A stretch of DNA of 64,000 nucleotides from Blepharisma stoltei (taxonomy: Eukaryota; Ciliophora; Heterotrichea; Heterotrichida; Blepharismidae): NCBI GenBank assembly GCA_914767885.1, contig CAJZBQ010000045.1:1-64000 (forward strand), given 5' to 3'. Position numbers and translations under genes: made by a program. Position 1 is the first letter of the stretch, and every line of letters begins with the position of its first letter. Under the pieces are notes generated by a model that was not told the origin of the DNA, ran no database searches, and saw only the letters and a program-made list of their open reading frames with translations. Below are positions 9,245 through 18,546 of the stretch, in pieces.

Positions 9245-10277
9245 ATGGAAACTTGGAGAGAAAAATTTGAGAACCGCATTACAACAATCATCCTCTCTAC
9301 CCTTGCTGTCGAACTTCTACTGCTCGTCGTAATGATCGCTCTTATTTATAACGAAATGTCAGCGAAATATATTTTTTATGTTTTTTCAATCGTGGTCTTG
9401 ATAGCGAGCACAATCTATTTTGCTTGGCATTCCTTAATAAAAGAAAACGCATTCGAGCTGATTGCCTTTTTAATCATGTCCTCGATACTCAATTTCCACG
9501 GGATCTATATGGCGGTTCTTCATGGAAAACCTTTGCTGTTCACAGCTATTTCATCGCTGATTTTATCAGTCTGCCAGCTGTTTTATTATTTTACCTTTTA
9601 TTTCGCGTATCGTAAATTTGGATGAAGGATTGTAAACGCAATTAAGAACACTGACGCCAAAGTGATAACGGCTTTTAAGGTATATGAAACTTTTATATCG
9701 GTAATCAAGCTGGATTTTTTATTATACACACTCACTGTAGCCACTTTTATTTATTATATAGCAGTGAATTGGAATAGCTTTATTTTAGGAGGGATGGTGA
9801 TTTCCTTAATTTTTTATGCTTTTATGATTTCTTATTCAATTTTAGGAGTTTTTGGTGTAAAAGTTATGTAGGTGACAAAAGAAAATAGATGTCTTCTATT
9901 CTCGTTTTTAGGGCTCTTGCCGATTCTAGCAGGTGTGAAGCTGTTTTTATTAGTAGCAATAGCAGCAGCTCCTGGGAAAAATATTGACCGTTTTATTTTA
10001 AGCCAAGCAATTGTGATTGCTATTGTTGATTTAATAATCGCCTGTACGATGGAAGTCCTCGGAGTTATTTGCTCTCAATCCTTTGGGTTGGGGCTTGGCG
10101 CGATTCTTACTCCCTCCCCTTTAAATTGAAGCAAAGCATCGGCAAATTTTTAATATAAAATTAGTTTGACCAAATAAAAAAATTAACCCTCCTCTAAATT
10201 GGAAAAAAAATTTTTGTTCAAATCTAATCTAAAGGGGGGTTAGAAGAAATAGTGAGGTCTTGAAAACTTTTATATAA
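9245..10277 (+). CDS. multi-pass membrane protein with a 15-nt intron and an IES
   Basis: Joining 9245-9856, 9872-10109 and 10243-10277 gives 294 residues ending RRNSEVLKTFI, then TAA. About seven or eight hydrophobic segments span most of the chain: IILSTLAVELLLLVVMIALI near residue 15, then segments around 40, 70, 95, 150, 180, 220 and 250. An in-frame TGA at 9623 is read as Trp in a cytosolic-looking WRIVNAIKN loop. The only in-frame TAG (9869) lies inside a perfect 15-nt GTAAAAGTTATGTAG intron. The C-terminus is completed only after the 133-bp IES is removed. No family recognised. Confidence 0.75.
9857..9871 (+). other. 15-nt spliceosomal intron
   Basis: GTAAAAGTTATGTAG starts with GT, ends with AG, contains the only in-frame stop (TAG) and is a multiple of three. 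Its removal joins GVFG to VTKENRCL in a continuing membrane-protein frame. Introns of 15-16 nt are the norm in heterotrichs (Stentor, Blepharisma). Confidence 0.8.
10110..10242. mobile_element. 133-bp short F1 MITE/IES
   Basis: The left end CTCCCTCCCCTTTAAATTG and right end AATCTAAAGGGGGG are flanked by TTA on both sides (10107-10109 and 10240-10242). Removal joins GAIL to RRNSEV in frame and supplies the stop of the membrane-protein gene. Its length equals that of the IES at 2359. Confidence 0.85.
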
Positions 10278-10335
10278 TCGCATCAGGAGTATACAACTTT
10301 ATTTATTAAATTAAATTCGATTATGTATATTTATA

Positions 10336-13300
10336 TTATCTTGCTGAAATAAGCGAGCTACTTACGTCGACGTTTGACGAATTCTCAATGCAGCTATATT
10401 TTGCTGACTCTCCCACTTTAAATTGGACATTGAAATTTGGAAAAAACACTGTTTTCAATAGGAAAAGTTTATTGATGAAAGTAATAACTTTTATAAAAAT
10501 ATTTTTGAACTAATTTAATGGACTAACAGCAAGCAGAATGCTATTTAAACAGTTTTCACACTGATCGGCTAATTTTTTATTTAATTGCTCATTTTATATT
10601 TCTTAAAAACTATAAAAATTTATTTGAAAAAGATGAAATTGTGTTATAAAACTAATTTCGACCTAATTTATTGAAAAAGTGAAGTCGTATGGTATTTAAA
10701 TAATGTCCGCACTGAATCAATTAATTTTTTCAATTATTTCTTTATAAAAATAAATTAAAATTCAACAATTTATATTTTTTTTTCAGATTCAGATTTTAAA
10801 ATTTTTAAAAATATTTTAAAAAAAATTTTAAAAAAAAATTTAAATATTTAACCCCAATTAAATTGGGGTAGAATTTTTTTTCTCTAATTTGAAGGGGGAG
10901 TGAGGCCTCTATGCCTGCCTCTAATGGTGATTTTACTGAAAGTTGAAATCTGAATAGCTTTGTTATATAGTCTCCTTTTATACTGCTTTCTAAAAATGAT
11001 GGTAAATATTTTGCCTGATATATAATCCCTATAACCCAAATCGTAATCCATCCGATTCCAATCAGATATTGCGCCAATAGATTATTTATATTACTTCCCC
11101 TGTTTGAGCAGAACGCGCAGTGTAAGCTCATAATTAAGTTAAGTAAAAATCATTTTGAGATTGATACAATCCTCAGCTTATTCTATTAGCTTGAAATAAT
11201 TTACATTCTCGAAAATAAATTTTATATATTAATAAGAAATTTTTTTAATGAAACCACTCATTGACAGAAAAAATCTGCAGCATGGCTTTTGGTCTTGAAT
11301 TTTTCTCTTTTCCATTTTCATCATCAAAAATTTTCTCTTTAAATCCCAGTTATTAATTTTCCGATCAAAAAATGCCAAGGAAAAGCTCTCAGAAAAAAGC
11401 CCCGTGAAAACACATATTGCCAAAAATCTGCCTGCTAAAAGAGGCAGTTAGCAAAACCACAGCAAATTCAAAGCCAGATACAAGAAAATAAAAAAGCAAT
11501 AAACCACAGTGATGCTCTTTGATAGTTATAGGACTGTGAAAATAAGGAAACGAAAATAAAAATAGCTATGAAGTTTATACAGCTGACATGAAAAATCTCC
11601 TCTGAGGACTGATAAACAATCGTTTTAAGTGAGATCAGCAGAATTTGAAAAATAGTCTTATAAAATGCATGAATAGGCTGCTGCCAAAAGTGAAAAGTTG
11701 AGTAGACTGTCTCATCATCTCATATAAGCCTATAGTATAGAAAACATGGCAAATAAACAAAGAGGGCAACTGACGAAATTGCTACATAGTATACATGCTT
11801 ATCTTGCCAACAAAATACATAGCAGTCCTGACTGTGAAAGCTCTCTTTAAAGCTGTCTTCAGTGCTATCTGTACACTGAAATGTCAGGAATAAAAATAGA
11901 GTGATGGGAGTAAATAAAAATTCTCCTATAATAGGAAATAAGCACTTTCAGATTTCACTTGATATTGTTGCTGATATAATTTTGGAATCACTGCCTACGC
12001 TAAATATCCTTTGCAAGCTCAAAAAGAATCAAACAAATGATAAAGCAGCTGCCATTTCAATTTCTTCCCAAATATTCCAATCTCAGTCTCTAAAATCAAG
12101 AATTGCTAGCTTGGCTAACTGTGAAACCTGAGGCAAAATTTCAGAGAAACCAGGGCCTAAAGCCATATATTGCAGAGATTCTACTGCAATGAGGGTATCG
12201 GATAAAATGTCAAGCCAGTTCTCTTTTTCTTTAGCTTCAAGCATTGGGAATTGCTTTGATAAGATCGACTCATAATTTTTATATAAATAATATATGGTAA
12301 TGCCAAAAGGAATGATAGCTATAAATAGCATTATTAAATAACCATATATAAAAGATTGGGTTTCACTTGCTTTAAAGGGGCAAGATCAGCCAGTTCTAAT
12401 CATGTCACTTGGGATCTTGCCATCTACTAGCCATGATAAGCTTTCTAAAGTTTGATAAAGAACTGGTAGCCCTCCCATTAAGAGTAAGCAAAAATTATTT
12501 TATTTAAATATACCTACTTCTAACGTTATAATATTTTTAAATATAAATACGATAACGGCTAAGCAGTAAGAATGATTTTTATTAATTGCAATTAGGTATA
12601 TTTTATTAATAACTGAATAAAAAGATATCTAGTTAAATCTATTAAAAATTTACTCAGCTTACATCCATAAGCATAAATTTTATAATTTTCTCAAAATTTG
12701 GATTTTTCAAAATCTGAAAAAATAAGAGCGATAAGAGTAAGCTTGGAGTATAGATCCCACATAATACCGTTTCTCACTTATTTTCCTTTTGAATTAAATT
12801 ATAAACCCCAACTGCGATAGTTGAAGCGTCATTTCCATAAGAAGCAACCTTGATATTCCCTGAGCATCCAGTAAATTTGACTTTTCTGGCCCATTCTTCA
12901 ATCGTTTGTGTATTCAAACTGATTCCATTTGTTATCATTTGATCAAAAGTATAAGCTCCTAAATAGACTGCATCATAGAATAAGCACATATAATCATCTG
13001 CATAGCCATGAGCAGCCATAAATTTCTCTCTTATTTTTTTTCCAAATTCTTTGTAATATGACAAAAATGTAACATGGACCAAACCTTCCATGATTTCGCT
13101 GCGCTTTTGGTATAAATCTTTGTTTATAAATTTTGGGTCTAGCTCTGAGCTGTTTAGCGAAATGTCTCCAATAATGAGGTATAGGTGTTTTCCCTATATA
13201 GCCCGATAAGGGCTGTGGGTTATCCGTGGAATCCCTCTGCTGGTTTGACCAACAGAGGGATTTTACAGCTTTTATCGGGCCATATAGAGAAAACCCCTAT

Positions 13301-16300
13301 AGATGTCTCCTTTTCTCATACCTAAGTCATAAAAGTTCTCAATGACAGAGTAGAGTTCTGGCTCTGCCACTTCGAGAACCACAAATCTGGTTTGCAATTG
13401 GACGATTTCTTTGACTATTTCTAAGCCAGTTCCATCATATCCAATAGGGATAATTTGCTTGTGATTCAGGATTTCAATATTATAGTATTTTGCATGCATG
13501 ATAAACTGTTTTTTGAAGTCTATAGTCCATGAGCTATTTGAATGCAAGAACGAGCATTTAGAAATCCCAAGAAAGCTGAGAAATAAAGCAACTGTGGCAC
13601 CATTGTATATGCTAGGATACGTGAGCCTGAAATATTGAGGGTAGTAGACAATATCACTTAGGGCGGAAGAGGATTGAACTCCTAAAATTGGAGTCGAAAT
13701 ATTTAGGTCTTTGAATACTCAGAATGTCCCTTGGGCCATTTCTGAAGTAGCTGGGGCAATGTGAAAATAGCCTATATCATAAGAATGTGCTTTAAAACAA
13801 TTATAGGCGTAATCATAATCAAAGAAAGAAGCCCCACAGTCTGAAATATTAAATGCTGATATCTCAAAATTACTCAAAATATTTGACTCCGTGTTAATTT
13901 CATTTACTGCGAAAACAGATCCAAACTGCGATAAAGCATTTTCAAAATATAAAGAACCATCAGGATTAGAAATCCCTCCCTCAAAACTCATTGGGAGCTT
14001 TATTCTAGAATTGTCAGGGATTGCTGATGAATCCCCAGGGAAAGTGACATCAGCTCAAATATCAATTTTATTATCAATCACTGATCCAACAAGATTTGTT
14101 TGATTATTTTTAATATTGAACACTCACAGCATAGTTGTCCAAATAATGTTTCTTTTTTCATAATTATTAAAGGTGTATCCTGAATATACCCCTTGAGTCC
14201 TATCAATATTTGCCATCATTAGAAAAAACGAGGTAGCTATACTCACAGGCTCATATTATTGATCATGAAATTTTAGGCAAAATTTTTTAAAAATACCGAA
14301 AAATTCTGCTAAATTCCGCCGAGGAAATGTCACTATCAAAAGTGAACGATTATTGGATCTACACCATATTCACAAGACGGCCTGCATGATCTTCCATGCT
14401 ATGAGCGATGTAATTATTAAGCTCACTAATTAGAATTGATCCATCCAAATAAGCAGTTCAAGCGCTTTGATGGAGAAAAATGAAGGCATAACCTTTTGTA
14501 TGCATATCAGCCTCAACAATGGCTCTCTGTATTAGGAGAGTAGTCTCACAGTTAGTTGCGATGATAATAACTCTAACTCCTAAAGGCTTAACTTGTTTAG
14601 ATATAATAAGATATATTGTTTCGTAAAGGGGTGGAATTTAAATAAATTCAAGATTAAACTGGCCACAAGCGTGCAAGCCCACTAGCCATTGCTTTGTCTC
14701 AGCTTCAAGTATAGAAGCCTCCATAACTCTTAGAATTCAAATGAGGAAAATGGAAGACTGTCATTGTGAATTCCAACCTGAATCATCCGTCCAAGGATTA
14801 GCTCGATAGGGCAGAGCCACAATCTGTAGAGTCTCAATGGTCGCGACAGGGAAGACCATGTGGTAGGAAAAACTGTCTCGTCAATCCTACAGTGACAGGA
14901 AAGCCTTCGGGTCAAGCAAAATATTCCCCTCTTGGGTAAGGCATTTCCAGGCCTGAATATCTATTTCGAAAAGGGAGATAGTCCTATTTTCAGCTTTTAT
15001 GGGATGATTCTGACCTGACCTGCTCCATAGAAGTGTGCCTCGAAGTCCAATTTCCGTCAGCGTTACCATTTTATTTCTGGGGTGGAATTAGGAATCGTAG
15101 TTTGAAAAGCAATATCGACATCTGCATTGCTTTGAAAATCATATGATATTAATTCAGGGCTGTAAATAGCAGTTGCTCTTTTTCAGTCAAAGTATTTAAT
15201 TAAAGATACTATAGAGTCTCTAAATTGTGAAAATGAGTACGCAGAAAAATATATATTGTCTCTAAGACTCTTCGGGGGTGAGGTTAATTAAAGTACACTG
15301 TACTTTTTTAAACCCCCTCCGAAAACCTACAAAAATGACTGTGTACTTTAAAAATGGTCGTTTAGTGTGAAAAAAGTACAAACGGGTACTTTTCGATTTT
15401 TTAAAAACAGGGGGGGTGAAAAAAGTAAACGGTGAAAAAAAACAGCCAAAACAGAGGAAAAAAAGTACATATAAAAATCAATATTCTATCAAGACTAAGT
15501 AAATTTAAGCAAAGAAAGGCCAAGGTTAAATTGCATAATAAGCAGATTATATTGCATTATAATAAATGCTAAACAATATTGCTGGAAAGAATGCAAGAGC
15601 TGCATGATAAACAATAAAAAATATTTGGCTCTCAAAATAAGAGGGAAAAAAGTACGCTGCAAAATATAAAATGATTAAAGTGACGTAGAATAATCTAATA
15701 TAAAAGACTAATAATAAACACAGGAAATTCTCTTAGAAAGGTCAACTTAATTTGTTAAATAAAAGACCAAAAGTTACAAAGAAATATGAGAAAAGTGATT
15801 ATGGAGAAAATTTTAAAAAATGGATGAAAAAAGTACATGTTTTTTTCATATGTGCAAAAAGAGTGAAAAAAGTACTCATAAAATTTTTAACAGTGCAAAT
15901 TTTAGATGAAAAAAGTACAAAGGGAAAAAAAAACAGAGGAAAAAAGTACATTGACTTTTTATATGAAAATACTAATTTTTTAAATATGTTTACCTTAAAA
16001 ATGAGAAGAACGCATCAATTTAATTTTGCTGCATATATTAATTCTCACTCCACCCCCTTTAAATTGGAGCAAATATATGTAAAATTTCCCCCTTTTTTGA
16101 TAAATTAGCTCCTTCAATTGGAACAAAATTTAATTTTATAATAAAAAATTATATATACTTTTTATCTAAAAAAGTTTTGATATAAGTTAAATGCTTCTTC
16201 TTAACTAAAATAAAAATTTAGTTATATCTTGCTCTTGTTTAAAGAAGAGAGTATAAAGAGCATCTTATTTAAATAAATTTATTATCCTTAATTGCTAAAT

Positions 16301-18390
16301 TTTTTATTTAAATAGTTTTGATATAAATTCAATAGGAATTCTTTATAAAATATAAAAATTTACTTATTTCTTGCTTTATTTTAAAAGTATAGAGTATAAA
16401 TAGCATCTTATATAAACAAAATTAGCACTTTGATCGATAAATTTTCTAAAATATTTTTTTAATTTTTTTTTTATTAATAAAAATAATAATTTTGATGCCA
16501 ATTAATAGTGGCGTATTAACTAATAATGCAAATTTAGTTATATATTGCTTTGTTTTAAAGGAAAAAGAGTAAATAGCATTTTTATTAAACAAATTTATTA
16601 ATCTATTTCGATAAATTTTTGAAATTTTGTTTTTATAAAAAATTTTATATTGATATTTTTTTCTAGATAGTTAAAATATGGCGTCTTCGTTTAGGTCTGG
16701 CCTCACGGCCATATAGCCTTCGACTCATATTTTAATTATATCCGACAAGGTTTTTCTAGCCTTGAAATGGACAGCAATGCTAGCAACTAATTCTGCAGGA
16801 GCATAGAACCTAGCCCAAGTCCAAATTCGAGACTGGTTTTTTACCTCTAAGGAAAGGAGGGTTAAGATTTGGAAAGGGCAAGCCCATCAGAGTCTACAGT
16901 AATAGCTAGACAATTGGGCAACTGCCTAGCGTGAGACTGGGCGTTACGTTCCAGGATCTGGACTTTACCCTTTTGCCGACAGGCTACCAGAAAATTCCAT
17001 TTTTTGGAATTTAGGAATGCCAACTTGTATTCCCTCAGCCTCAGGAGGCATCACAAACCCGTAGTCTGCCCACTCAACACTGGAGTCTTTTACAAGAGAC
17101 AAGGAGGAGGCATCAGTACTCCCGCTTTATGTGGGAGTGATGTCGCAAAGCGGATGAATCCCAAAAGGGATCATTGTGATTGCGTTAAAATTAAAGGCAC
17201 GAGCCCGTCTGTTTAAGTTAAGTTGAGTGATATTTTTTTCTAACAAAAAAACATTTTTTGTTCCAATTTAAAGGGGGTGGAGTGAGAATTAATATATGCA
17301 GCAAAATTAAATCGATGCGTTCTTCTCATTTTAAGGTAAACATATTTAAAAAATTAGTATTTTCATATAAAAAGTCAATGTACTTTTTTCCTCTGTTTTT
17401 TTTTTCCCTTTGTACTTTTTTTCATCTAAAATTTGCACTGTTAAAATTTTATGAGTACTTTTTTCACTCTTTTTGCACATATGAAAAAAACATGTACTTT
17501 TTTCATCCATTTTTTAAAATTTTCTCCATAATCACTTTTCTTATATTTCTTTGTAACTTTTGGTCTTTTATTTAACAAATTAAGTTGACCTTTCTAAGGG
17601 AATTTCCTGTGTTTATTATTAGTCTTTTATATTAGATTATTCTACGTCACTTTAATCATTTTATATTTTGCAGCGTACTTTTTTCCTCTTATTTTGAGAG
17701 CCAAATATTTTTTTATTGTTTATCATGCAGCTCTTGCATTCTTTCCAGCAATATTGTTTAGTATTTATTATAATGCAATATAATCTGCTTATTATGCAAT
17801 TTAACCTTGGCCTTTCTTTGCTTAAATTTACTTAGTCTTGATAGAATATTGATTTTTATATGTACTTTTTTCCTCTGTTTTGGCTGTTTTTTTTCACCGT
17901 TTACTTTTTCACCCCCCTGTTTTTAAAAAATCGAAAAGTACCGTTTGTACTTTTTTCACACTAAACGACCATTTTTAAAGTACACAGTCATTTTTGTAGG
18001 TTTTCGGAGGGGGGTTTAAAAAAGTACAGTGTACTTTAATTAACCTCACCCACTCTTCGGATCATAGCCATATACAAGCTGGATAAATCCTCCGATAATA
18101 GCATATCTGTTTAATTGTGCAGTGATGCTTAATGAAAAAGTGCAATCGTAGAGAAGTTCAAAGTCTATAGATGATCCAAGATTTTCAATATCTTGTGCCT
18201 GCTCTATTTCAATGGGAATATAAAAAATATCATAATTGGAATTGCATTTGGGAAAATTAAGGTTTGGGCAATTATAAGAGGATAGAATGAATTCTTTAAA
18301 CTTGCTTGGGGTGAATCGGCTGTAAAGAATAGGAACATTGATAAATTGGCTTGAAGCAAGTGCAAGCCACAGAATAAGTGAATTTATCAT
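10336..18390 (-). CDS. receptor paralogue A: dual Venus-flytrap ectodomain plus multi-pass membrane domain
   Basis: The frame starts at ATG 18390 with a signal peptide (MINSLILWLALASSQF) and ends at TAA 10336. Seven insertions interrupt it: the foldback complex, a SINE2, four TA-type IESs and an F1 MITE. Without them it encodes about 1150 residues. Hallmarks shared with B, C, D and G include NISDCGASFFDYDY, YYPQYFRLTYP, DDYMCLFYDAVYLGA, FTGCSG, SCPFKASE, SQDCYVFCWQ and SYNYQRASLW. The ectodomain resembles type-I periplasmic-binding (ANF-receptor) folds; the C-terminal half has about eight hydrophobic segments. It is the most diverged and most heavily inserted paralogue. At the SINE2 junction (near 14628/15079) simple removal leaves a 1-nt frame slip, so it could be non-functional. 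It converges with the 9245-10277 gene, 58 bp apart. Confidence 0.75.
10408..10900. mobile_element. F1 MITE in receptor A
   Basis: The ends CTCTCCCACTTTAAATTGG and TCTAATTTGAAGGGGGAG are flanked by TGA at 10405-10407 and 10901-10903, a 3-bp TNA target duplication. The body is AT-rich with no coding capacity. Removal joins EAGIEA to SAKYSCIE in frame, matching the C-terminal tails of the paralogues. Confidence 0.85.
11091..11450. mobile_element. 360-bp TA-bounded IES in receptor A
   Basis: TA at 11089-11090 and 11449-11450 bound a segment that interrupts the last membrane segments. Its ends (TACTTCCCCTGTTTGAGCAG and, inverted, TAACTGCCTCTTTTAGCAGG) are imperfect inverted repeats. Removal joins WICCGFA to INNLLAQ in phase, in register with the paralogues. 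Confidence 0.7.
12490..12742. mobile_element. 253-bp IES with 11-bp direct repeats in receptor A
   Basis: TAAGAGTAAGC occurs at 12479-12489 and again at 12732-12742. Deleting one copy plus the intervening AT-rich DNA joins LCGIYTPSL to the LPVLYQTLESLSW segment in frame, aligned with the paralogues. The excision point could be any TA within the repeat. Confidence 0.75.
13182..13301. mobile_element. 120-bp palindromic IES in receptor A
   Basis: Near-palindromic arms read inwards from TATAGGTGTTTTCCCTATAT at the left and, inverted, from TATAGGGGTTTTCTCTATAT at the right, with an internal hairpin (AATCCCTCTG...CAGAGGGATT). Removal at TA joins RKGDIY to LIIGDISL in frame. The left arm is related to the palindrome at 44086 (shared TTTCCC...TAGCCCGATAA). 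Confidence 0.9.
14242..14368. mobile_element. 127-bp TA-bounded IES in receptor A
   Basis: TA at 14240-14241 and 14367-14368. The intervening DNA holds several stops in every frame. Removal joins EDHAGRLVN to IATSFFLMM, giving exactly the same spacing (26 residues between the conserved Glu-Asp and Gln-Gly) as paralogue D. Confidence 0.8.
14639..15078 (-). mobile_element. SINE2-type element in receptor A
   Basis: A 440-bp GC-richer insert flanked by an 11-bp direct repeat, GGGGTGGAATT, at 14628-14638 and 15079-15089. On the minus strand it begins AGAAATAAAATGGTAACGC and contains CTCCATAGAAGTGTGCCTCG (plus-strand reading), shared with the element at 37075-37412. Non-coding. Its removal nearly restores the frame but leaves a 1-nt slip. 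Confidence 0.7.
16048..17282. mobile_element. F1 MITE nested in the foldback element, itself hosting a SINE1
   Basis: F1 termini CTCCACCCCCTTTAAATTGG and CCAATTTAAAGGGGGTGGAG sit at the centre of the foldback. About 660 bp of AT-rich F1 body, similar to the one at 47429-48233, remains after subtracting the inner SINE1. The flanks are TCA at the left and TGA at the right. Confidence 0.8.
16666..17227 (+). mobile_element. SINE1 copy 1 (innermost insertion)
   Basis: Flanked by a perfect 15-bp duplication TGATATTTTTTTCTA (16651-16665, 17228-17242). The head AGTTAAAATATGGCGTC pairs with CATATTTTAATTAT downstream, enclosing a hairpin (GGCCTCACGGCC) and a B-box-like TTCGACTC. The tail is (AAGTT)-like. 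This is the best-preserved RNA polymerase III promoter-like head of the six copies. Confidence 0.88.
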
Positions 18391-18546
18391 GAGAAATTAT
18401 AACTCCATTCAAAGACTTTTTTTTATAGTTAACTCACAAATGACTGTTTATAAAAATTTAGAGGAAATAATTTGAAAAAATAAAATAGAAAAAGTTGCAT
18501 ATAAAACTTAAGATGGCTCAAAAATAATTATAAGACAAAATAACTA

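Larger units (their letters stand above)
15276..18051. mobile_element. 2.8-kb foldback element with inverted arms of about 770 bp
   Basis: A 9-bp direct repeat ACTCTTCGG (15267-15275, 18052-18060) flanks arms of about 770 bp, 15276 to about 16044 and about 17286 to 18051. The arms are near-identical inverted copies starting GGGTGAGGTTAATTAAAGTA. The motif GAAAAAAGTAC recurs about eight times per arm, like clustered transposase-binding sites. No transposase frame is visible, so it looks non-autonomous. A 9-bp duplication with long inverted arms recalls Mutator-like or foldback elements. Removal joins VYGYDPKS to LRDNIYFSAY in frame. Confidence 0.9.

Noticed and set aside
15752-17575. Open frames of about 105-118 codons in both foldback arms
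   Set aside because: They are mirror images of low-complexity, Lys/Phe-rich inverted-repeat DNA without protein-family features; not genes.
15276-18051. Maverick/Polinton or LTR element
   Set aside because: No polymerase, integrase or capsid frame is present, the repeats are inverted rather than direct, and the duplication is 9 bp.
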